Source of the DNA: Saccoglossus kowalevskii
Taxonomy: Eukaryota; Hemichordata; Enteropneusta; Harrimaniidae
Length of the DNA: 24,555 nucleotides
Assembly (NCBI RefSeq): GCF_000003605.2
Contig: NW_003113463.1
Location: 126,477-151,031 of the forward strand
Direction: 5' to 3'
Within the stretch, counting starts at the first letter, position 1, and the number at the start of each line of letters is the position of its first letter. Of the stretch, positions 16,330-24,555 are shown in pieces. A program made the translations under genes and the position numbers. The notes below the pieces were generated by a model. The model had not been told where the DNA came from. It searched no databases and saw only the letters and a program-made list of their open reading frames with translations.

Positions 16330-19300
16330 GTACGTGGTTGTAATGAACATGAAAATATTAGATTACATATTTTGAAGTATGGCTGTACCCAAAGGCCAAT
16401 CATGTATCAAAGGCATGCGCATAGGACAAAATAGTCATCTAGTTAATTTTCCAATTTATTGATTAAATTCAGCTTTAAATTAGGGGGCAGTAAATCTTGA
16501 TTCTACAGTAGTTTATGCTAGTCAATTCACATTTTTAATTTTTTCACTGATTGAGTGTCTCTAGAACATTTTGATCTGGAAACCATCACAGAAAACAAAT
16601 ATTGTCAGAAAAAAAGAGAACAAACTCTTCATCTTCTCAAGACTACGTGCATCTGTGTAATATGGCTGCTGCCCCATTCCCAACCAAACAACGTTGCCAG
16701 CTTAATATATTAGAATGCAGGCCTGTGATCATCACCACAGTTGTATGGAAAGCTGTGGGCGTAGCGATAATGGTGTGGCATTTGGGGATTGCGAGTTTTG
16801 GTCTCAAGAGGCTTGGAATTTGGATGCCTGAGACTGTAATGCTGTCACCCATCTCTGACTCTGAAACTAGTGAGTGTGTGGTCAGGAAACTAGTAGCCAG
16901 CTGGTCTCGACGTCACCAGAGGTGTTGAGTCATCAATCAATGAATTCTGATCAGAATTCGCAACGTTTATTGCCTGCTTATAGTCCTTGGATGCCAATTT
17001 CTGTGACTTCCCTGATCGTGACTCACTTGCCTTACCAATCCGCGGCCGGGCGAATTCCTGACACCTGTACCCGCCAGTTGATTATCTTTTCTAACGATAT
17101 GATGATTTCCAACCAATACAAAACTAGTATCCAGGCGTATATTGATCTTGCCTCATCTGGAGTGTGAATGAGTCTTCAGTGCCATAAATCCAGGGAAATG
17201 CATCTCAGCAATGCATCGAGTTTCATCAATGCAGTTGATGCCACGTTGGGCCTTCTTTTGCCATTGCCAACAGCAGTATCATCTTCAATTCTACAGTCAC
17301 CAACACAATGGCACCTAATGGAACCTCAGAAGCCCTTCGAAAAAATGATGTGCTACCAATTACCATTTCCTTATTGAGCCACACTTGCTGATGGTTCCAT
17401 TTACTAGCAATAGCATGCATTTCAACCAATGCTTTGTTTTCTCTACATACTTCCCGAATGCAATCGGCCTCAAAATCACATCATCTTCTGGGAATCATTT
17501 GTCCAAGGCCAACAATCTAAGGTGTACAAATTTAAAGGACCCATAGAGAAGCATGCAACCAACTGGATGCTAGCCAACCACCAACAACCTGTTTGATGGT
17601 TAACCTGGCAGTGTAGCCCACATTGTACAGCCTCATTGCCAACAATCTATTTTCCAGCCACTCACCGACTGCTAATGTTTATTCTACAATGGGGAAGTTT
17701 GGTATCTGACAATGTTATACATTCAGTCATATGCGACTAGTACTATCGCAGTGAGTACTATCCACGGACCTTCTTTCAGATCCGGTCCTTGCATTCATTG
17801 CACACTGTTAGCGTTTAGACATTTAGTCAAAACTCAGTCCTGCACTACCTCGACAAAGTATAGAATCAGCGATGTTGAACAAACATGCAGTGGAAATACT
17901 TCTATGGAGCAAAGCCATGTTGTTGCAATTGCAAACAATCTGACGAAAGAGTCAATGTATTCAATGTAACCCAGTCGATAGTGAACCAACTGTATCAATC
18001 TATGGTCAGTGCGATCTATAGACCTATTTACCAACCACTGGTGAGTGGTTGCATGTCAAACACAATGCAATCTAATATTGACTTGGATCACACTAGCAAT
18101 GACAAGGCAGAACGTGATTATTTCTTTCCACCATTTCAGCTCATAGCTGCAGTCCTTTTCAAACTGCAGAGAGTGAATAATATTATGTTACCACTGGATT
18201 AGCTGAGCAGGACATAGTTTCTCCTGCTGCTCAGTCGTCTGTAAGCTGCATTCTATAAACTTATTATTCATCAAGGTTTCATCACTAAATGACTCGATTC
18301 AAAAACAGTTTTATGGAAGGTATATCCTCCTTTATTACAAATGATCACTGAAGTTTGAACATAACCTGGATCACATACTATAAATTTCATCTCCCAATTA
18401 GTTAATGAGCGGTTTTGAGATGTATATTGCAGGGGAGATATGTGGTGCTGTAGCGGACAAGATGGCTCACCTTCTTTCGAAACTTCTGAAATCAGGTCTT
18501 GGTTCGTTTTCAGAAGGTCCATGTTGTGTGATGCTGTGTTGTGTTTTGTTTTCTGGAGTTGTACATTTGCTTGTGGATTCTGACTGTTGTCGGAGTTGAT
18601 TTAGTTAGTCCTCTATGTTTGTATAAGATGGTCCTAGCACAGTAACAGTCCTTCAAAGACGATATTGATGTCGTTTCAGACACAAGCTATTAAGGAGTAA
18701 TTACCAAGCAATATTCCTCTTTGTTTCTTTGGCAGTGCCAGCTTCTTTAACAGGACCCCTGTATGAACCCTGCATTTACACACCTATATTCACATGGTTT
18801 CATAAGATGGTATTCTTGCAATTACATCCAAACAATTTCCATTAGCCACGAATCTAAGTTTGAGTACAAATTACGAGCTTAGAACTAGGAATATTTCCTC
18901 TTTTGAATCTTACATTAGGTCTGATAGCCCAACTGGGTGTCTGAACTGTGCAGTTTGGGTGATAAATGTTTATTTAACTAAGACAAATAAGTCTTGGAAG
19001 GTATGTACTAGCTCATCGTTTTTCTGCTATGCAAAAAGGAAACAAGATGAACTACTAGTAGCCAGTTGCAAAATAGACAGTTTTGTCATTACTAGTATTA
19101 CTATTACTACTACTATAAGTTTTTTCAAGGGCTTACATACATGACATCAACATTGGCATTTTCTGGACAGTGTTACTGGACCATGTTCTTGCCATCAGCT
19201 TCTGGCATTGGGAGTTAACTTTCACCAGAACCTACGTCTTTGACAATAATGGCTGACACACGCCGAACCCCATTAGTGGAGGTGTGTAAAAAAAACTTGG

Positions 19301-19590
19301 AAAGCACTGTGTCACAAAGCCAGAATACATTCCAAATCATTTGTGGGTTCCTGCTAACACACAAACGATACAATCCATACTTATTTCAATTTGACTTACT
19401 AATAAAATTAGAATTACACTTGTTTGGAGATGTTTCATACATTCTGTAAATTTTATTACCTGGCAAGCTGTGACTTTATTACCGAAGCTGTGACCTGTAT
19501 TCACACTCCATGGAAAAACTGGGAAAGTGTCAACGGCTCCTTTTTTGTGAAGAATTGTCTGTCTGCTGATATAAGGCAACACCCGGTTGC
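16330..19590. other. Region without recognisable gene; several overlapping short open frames
   Basis: Open frames of 70-108 codons crowd 16602-18202 on the plus strand (for example 16602-16928, 16874-17167, 17885-18202). They lie in different frames and have no recognisable domain. The stretch looks less AT-rich than its surroundings and repeats short strings such as CCAACAATCT (17509 and 17639). It may be a decayed transposon, a non-coding RNA locus or an unrecognised exon set. I call no gene. A short ATT/ACT-rich microsatellite lies near 19090-19120. Confidence 0.45.
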
Positions 19591-19596
19591 TAAGCA

Positions 19597-19671
19597 GAGG
19601 AGACACCTGCCTGACTGCCAAGAGGAGACACCTGCCTGACTGCCAAGAGGAGACACCTGCCTGACTGCCAA
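19597..19671. repeat. 25-bp tandem repeat, three perfect copies
   Basis: The 25-bp unit starts GAGGAGACACCTGCCTGACT and ends GCCAA. It repeats exactly three times (19597-19621, 19622-19646, 19647-19671) and is followed by GAG of a broken fourth. Identity between copies implies recent expansion. The period is not a multiple of three, so it is unlikely to be coding. Confidence 0.92.
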
Positions 19672-19679
19672 GAGCCTAC

Positions 19680-20560
19680 ACCCCAAGTTTTGTGATTCCC
19701 CTTAGTAATTTTAGTAGGGACAAACTAGCTTGGTGAGATTATATACTAAAAACCTTCAAGCAACCTTCAAATCTTGGTGTGTTTCCTGTCTCTGCGCATA
19801 ATTCTAATTGAATGGGTGTACATAAACGATCACTGTACCTCCGCTGCTAAGTGAGTTTCCCCGACTCAAAGAATCCCACTCCCGATATCCTGACCACACA
19901 GCGAACAATACACACCGACTCCTCACTCTTTACAATTGTGTCAATTGTTAGGATGTCTGATAACATTTTCCATGATACTGTGCTATAGTTAGTGATGTAT
20001 TTTTTCTGGTACACCTAGGTCAATGAAATGTTTTAACTCTTTCAATGTTAGGCTAGTTCAGCATTATCTAATAGCCCCACACAAATGTTTGATGGGTTCA
20101 TCCCCCATTCTGTTCATACCTTATGCTATATATAGTATATACAACTAAAAAATGTGTTGTTATAATACAGTCTGAACCTACTTACATTCATCTCACCTCT
20201 CCAATCATTTGTTCAGCCTGGATTATGGTGATAATTTTGGGGGAATTAACTTTAAGTGGTTGCCTAAATATTCTCAAGAAACATGATTTTAAATATGTGG
20301 TCAGTATTCTCGCGGTTGTTTACCTGGAGATCAATTAACTAAACAATGTATTAATAATGTAGCAGTATACAATAGTAGTAAATTCAGGCAATTCCTAGTA
20401 GCATCCCTTGTGGATTAATAAATATATACACAGAAAGGTTAATATATACACTTCTGATACTTACTGCTCACTTGAGATATTTAATGGATTCAACGTTGAC
20501 TATATTAAATACTTCAAGTCAGCGGTAAACATTGGGCGTGGTGGTGTCCTTCGTTTCAGT
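19680..20560. other. Non-coding DNA, nothing recognised
   Basis: AT-rich sequence with no domain-bearing frame, no RNA gene and no clear repeat beyond short AT runs. Confidence 0.5.
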
Positions 20561-20563
20561 GTA

Positions 20564-20767
20564 TACTGTAAAACACGTCTTTTTAGCTAACATGTCATTT
20601 TAGCTAATTTAGCTAACCTGTACTTTCGCTAATTCAAGATGTCGCTAATTTAGAATAAAGTATATTCTCACAATGATATTGTTGGCATTTTAGCTAAATT
20701 AAGAAATTCACGTATTGAGTCAAATTCGCTAAAATTACATGTAGCTATTTCAATGTGTTTTACAGTA
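20564..20767. mobile_element. 204-bp TA-flanked MITE (Tc1/mariner-like style)
   Basis: The left end TACTGTAAAACAC is exactly mirrored by GTGTTTTACAGTA at the right, and TA lies outside each end. Homology continues inward: the left arm has AGCTAACATGTCATTTTAGC and the right arm, reverse complemented, AGCTACATGTAATTTTAGC. TTAGCTAATTT-type strings recur in the centre. There is no coding capacity. TA target duplication suggests a Tc1/mariner-type non-autonomous element; the superfamily is inferred. Confidence 0.8.
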
Positions 20768-22556
20768 TATTAATAGTTTATACGTAGTAAACAACAGTAA
20801 ACCGTGATGGTGCAATCCCAGGGAATGACAGCTGTCCCTTTGATAGCATATAGCGTGTGTATCGACATGTCAATCACAGTAGCGTGGTTGTTAATACGAT
20901 CCACGGCTTATAACTTTATTGTGGTTTAGAAGAAAAGACTCAATACAATTGTGTATTCACCGATTATTTCTCATGACCGCACTCAGGGGGCGACTCTCGT
21001 GAATGTGGATCTTGAACATCAAATGTTAATTAGGATAGATATATAAATATATCCGTAATGATACACTGCGCTGTTTCTCTCGAGTTTGATCGACTTTTAT
21101 ATATTTCACAGATTATGCAAGTTTCGAATTCGATCGTGAGGAATTTGGTAAAATTATTTCAATCCTTCTATATAGTTTCATTCGTAAAACCTTCAAAGTG
21201 AGTGAATGAGGGTAGTCTTTTTAAAATATCTGACAGCAAATTAAAATGTTGTGCCTTAACGGGTATAATAAGTGGAAATTATACAGGCTACTATTGTAAA
21301 TGTCTAGACGCTGCATAAATCTAATTTAACTGCTGTTAAAATCACTAATCCGCGGATTTATGTACAATGAAATAAACACCGACACTGTCGTACTTATTCA
21401 GAGGGTTATCATATCATTGTGCAAGGGGCGAGTATAGTAAGTAATGGGTATACTCGGGATCACACGGGGTCACTTTGGTGGTTGCGTTCCGGCAAAACAC
21501 ACCATTGAAGATATAGACATGGTTAACTGACAAAGAATGACGTCTTTTCAAACCGCCATAATACGGATTGTGGAACCAATAGCACGGTACAATGGCAGAC
21601 AGTGTGTGCGGTGTTCGCGAACAGATCTGTTGTTTGGTTACATGCACGGGGTTAGACTGAAACTCCCTTCTTCGCTGATTGGCAGTGCCGTGGATACAGT
21701 CTTCCTACGATATACGTACCAGAATAAACCAGCTTAACAACTTGCGCAACCGCGTCACGAAATGAATTGCAGATCAATGCAGGGTCCCAGCACAATAAAA
21801 AAAAAAGACTGTAAACCGGGCGCTGAATAACGGCACAGATTGAGTTTATATGATAGAGTTACTGTTGTCCTGGCACAATATCGGTATTGACTGATTAACG
21901 TCCCACGGCAACCAGTGTGACAATTATTTGATACCTAGTACAAAGGTCGTATCAAAACGAGAAGTCCCTTTATGGTAGCAAACATATTAAGACGACATGG
22001 GAGCAATTAGTGGGGACCATTTCTCCTTCGTCCTAACATTTTAAAGGGAGCGAAATTGTTGAACAGTTTTGGTTGTACACGTCCGCAGTTTGATGATGAG
22101 TTGCAAGTCTGGTTGAATTACAGTTGTCGGCGTCGTTACAATTCGAGAGGGGGCTGAAATGGGTCAACCTAATAGTCGTTACACACTTCCATGTGTACAG
22201 TACACAGCCATGATACGCACGACAAATTATTAACTAAATGGATATGTGCAAATACCTGTAGGCAATGTGCTTGTAGTAAATTTCAGCCTTGTTATTTGCG
22301 TCCCTCCTCTCGACTGTTCCAGATCCAATATATTCCGAAATATGTGCTTATCTTTGCGGTCACTTCTGATGGTTTGTATATACGCCTACTGCGTGTCTAG
22401 TTGGACTCCAGTGAAGCGAGGACAATTGCTTTCCATTGTGCCATCGATTAAAACACGTCAAACAGACATGCTCGCATACATACTTGACCGGCCAAGACGC
22501 TGAAGGCGTGTTCAGAACGAGACCTCTTTAATAAGTGACGGAGGACGCCGCGGCTA

Positions 22557-22573
22557 CAGCGCCCTCACGGTGG
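22557..22573 (-). promoter_or_regulatory. CTCF-like core (minus orientation)
   Basis: The minus strand reads CCACCGTGAGGGCGCTG, which resembles the CTCF core with one inserted base. Weak on its own; listed because several such cores occur in the window. Confidence 0.2.
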
Positions 22574-23441
22574 CAATGCCAAAACGACTTTCGGTGAAGT
22601 TTCTGTACTGTCACGCTGCTTTCTTGTATGAAAGGTCGCAACACAAACATTGCGACGATCGAAATCTGGAACGTTTGGCTAAAACAGTTCAACACCATGA
22701 TAGTTGATGAATTCACTGACATAGAAAACAATATTTCTTTCTATTTTTTATTGCAAGATAACACAACCTACATAAAATAGCAGTACAGTTGACGTGCCAC
22801 ACAATAACTGTCTTAGAAGTTGAGCACAACACGTAATCCGCTGTGACAACGATAAATAGAAATATATAGGTGAAAGTATTACCAAAGTAGTTTATCAAGT
22901 GCGCCATCTCAGTCCACATACAGAAAATAAGTGCATACATAATAAACAATAATGACTGGATTCAGCTTCACAATGAAGTGTATATAAAAAGCCTTATCCA
23001 TATGAACAAACGTGTGTTTTGAGGCAAAAGATATATGAATTGTAAATATAAAATATACCCAGTGGCAATCCGTAAAATTTTGCGCGTGGAGAATTACATA
23101 TTACATTTCTTAAAAAACATCAGATAAGTTCTGTTCAGTCTTTTGCTTTTGCCATACCGGCTTTATCGCACCCAAAATGTGAATTGCAGACATTCAACTC
23201 GCCCCACTGACCGTGATTACGGTTTTTTACCGGAAGTTGATACATTTACATAGTAACTCCGTTAGACTAAGTTGGGGCTCAGTCGGTGATGAACAATGTA
23301 CAATTTTCGAGTTCTGCGTTTGGAGAGGGGGGTTGATTTCGCCACTTAAACGTTCGATAGCGCACCCGAACACCGGGAACCAGCGAATAAATTTCGCGAG
23401 CTCGAAATCAACTTGAACTCTCCCCCATTCTCGCACGGAAA

Positions 23442-23457
23442 CCGACTGGTGGCGCTG
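23442..23457 (+). promoter_or_regulatory. CTCF-like core CCGACTGGTGGCGCTG
   Basis: Differs from a consensus CTCF core (CAGGTGGCGCT) by T for A in the CAG triplet. It is nearly identical to the site at 24192-24207. May be a repeated element rather than a protein site. Confidence 0.3.
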
Positions 23458-23845
23458 TAACTCGAAACTCGTTCATTATCAGTATGTAACAATCGTTGAT
23501 ATTTGAAAAAAATACAATTCTCTCAATTTCTTTTTTTCAGTATTTAAAATTAATTACACATGCGTAAAGGAGTTGTATTGATTAATAAGCTACACAAACA
23601 TACACAAGTCAAATATTAAAAAATATTATCAGATAACACTGGCAAAGAGATCCCGGAAAAATCAATTGTATATAAATTGCTAATATACAGTGACATTACA
23701 GACTTTTCAAAAGCATCTAAAGATTTTTTCTTTGAATCGGCAATTATTCGCGGAAATTCGTTTTTTTGTTTTTAATATTAGTATTAGTCTAAGAGAGCAA
23801 AATATTCCATATATTTACATCCGCATGCGTATGTTGGACTGTTGT

Positions 23846-24145
23846 TTAAAGGGCGGTGGTCGTCGCGCCACGCATGCGCCAGATATGGGTCTCATATGAA
23901 CAAAGATGGCGACTTTGACTGTTGCGCACACCAATGAGTAGAAACTGATACATTACCATGATTTAACTAGGTAATTTATTTGGTAATTGGAGGGTATCGA
24001 AGGAGGCGGTAATTAGGGTACGCCGCGCCCAGGTCAAAACTCGTACTCGTGATTTCCATTCGAAGAGCGCATTGAACTATGGGGAAATCAATGTTTATCA
24101 ACACAAATGTCGCACGTGCGCGGCGCGGTGACTACCGCTCTTTAA
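23846..24145. mobile_element. 300-bp TTAA-bounded MITE
   Basis: TTAA stands at both ends. The left arm reads AGGGCGGTGGTCGTCGCGCC then ACGCATGCG. The right arm, reverse complemented, reads AGAGCGGTAGTCACCGCGCC then GCGCACGTGCG. The terminal repeats are about 31 bp at roughly 80 percent identity. Its layout (TTAA-AG-G/C-rich-GTCGTC-GCATGCG) matches the 166-bp element at 5721-5886, so they belong to one wider family. No coding capacity; piggyBac-like by its TTAA ends (inference). Confidence 0.75.
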
Positions 24146-24191
24146 TCATGTCATGGTCACCCAGTTAGTATTAGATTCTGCTTAATTACGG

Positions 24192-24207
24192 CCGGCTGGT
24201 GGCGCTC
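24192..24207 (+). promoter_or_regulatory. CTCF-like core CCGGCTGGTGGCGCTC
   Basis: Shares CCGRCTGGTGGCGCT with 23442-23457 in the same orientation. The two lie on either side of the 300-bp TTAA element. Confidence 0.3.
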
Positions 24208-24555
24208 TTGTATGTCGTAACCAAGTGTGCTGCATTAGTACCGAACACTACCACTGTACTCACAAAACTTGCATTTATATGAATCCGAAAAAAAAAATAT
24301 AGAAGTGTTTACAAAAATGGGTGAAAAACATTCCGATACGTGAATACCCGGATGTAACTCCAATATTTCAAATCTCCGTATCACGTGCGTCACACCCACG
24401 CTCAAATCGATAGTACAGTCGAATGAAAGACAGTTGATGTAAACTACATTGCTATTTTTACACTGCTCGTTTACTCCCCATATTACGTATGATCGCTATG
24501 TGATAATCGAGGCCACGTTACCTACTGACTCAAACTATGAAGCAAAATTAAAGGG
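24208..24555. other. Non-coding DNA at the window edge
   Basis: AT-rich, with an A9 run near 24288. No gene or repeat recognised. Confidence 0.5.

Larger units (their letters stand above)
20780..23840. other. Non-coding DNA; possible promoter-like patches
   Basis: No recognisable coding region. Around 21536-21690 a TGACGTC string and two CCAAT-type motifs (AACCAATAGC, GATTGGCAG) cluster, which could be a promoter, but no transcript is evident. CTCF-like cores occur at 22557-22573 and 23442-23457. Confidence 0.4.

Noticed and set aside
16602-16928. 108-codon plus-strand frame as a gene
   Set aside because: No recognisable domain, upstream exon or poly(A) signal; reported only as part of an unexplained stop-poor region.
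19597-19671. CRISPR-like array
   Set aside because: Direct 25-bp tandem units without spacers in animal DNA; it is a minisatellite.
21414-21737. Overlapping plus and minus open frames near CCAAT motifs
   Set aside because: Neither has a domain; at best promoter-like sequence.
22246-22503. Hydrophobic plus-strand frame resembling a membrane segment
   Set aside because: No receptor or transporter motif and no exon signals; hydrophobic runs are common in AT-rich chance frames.

Overview
The window is animal nuclear DNA. It holds one intron-split gene on the minus strand, set in AT-rich, repeat-laden non-coding DNA. The splice sites, long introns, small inverted-repeat transposons and a LINE 3' end all indicate a metazoan. 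The style of the repeats suggests a marine invertebrate (non-vertebrate deuterostome or lophotrochozoan), but the sequence alone does not give the species.

The gene runs from about 14.9 kb down to about 3.2 kb. I reconstruct five coding exons: 14672-14580, 10501-10350, 9946-8197, 7392-7055 and 3530-3320. Every junction has GT/AG sites and every phase fits, giving 2,544 coding nucleotides (848 codons, 847 residues plus stop). The protein has an N-terminal PDZ domain of the ALP/Enigma (PDLIM/Zasp/Cypher) type. A very long, polar and probably disordered middle follows, with a ZM-like motif and a string of Tyr/His-Ser-Asp-x-Glu motifs. The C-terminus resembles the pre-LIM tail of PDLIM proteins (DVYK ... 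QSxSFxxLxxILE). The frame then stops at TAG with no LIM domain, and I see no LIM exon in the remaining 3.3 kb. Relatives of this protein sit at Z-discs, stress fibres or adhesion sites, where they bind alpha-actinin; that role is inferred here.

Layout. 1-493: 3' end of a non-LTR retrotransposon with its A tail. 494-3196: non-coding DNA downstream of the gene. 3197-3530: 3' UTR and last exon. 3531-7054: intron 4, with two copies of a TTAA-bounded inverted-repeat element. 7055-9946: exons 4 and 3, separated by intron 3, which holds another inverted-repeat element. 9947-14579: introns 2 and 1 with exon 2 between them; intron 1 carries several small repeats. 14580-14900: first coding exon and probable promoter-proximal region with an NRF1-type palindrome. 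14900-24555: non-coding DNA with no recognisable gene. It contains an E-box-bearing degenerate tandem array, hairpins, a 25-bp perfect triplication, a 204-bp TA-flanked MITE and a 300-bp TTAA-bounded MITE.

The points most worth a second look are the LIM-less, motif-multiplied PDLIM/Zasp-like protein, its PDZ domain with Leu in place of the usual alphaB1 His, and the TTAA-ended repeat family, one copy of which is an internally deleted derivative.
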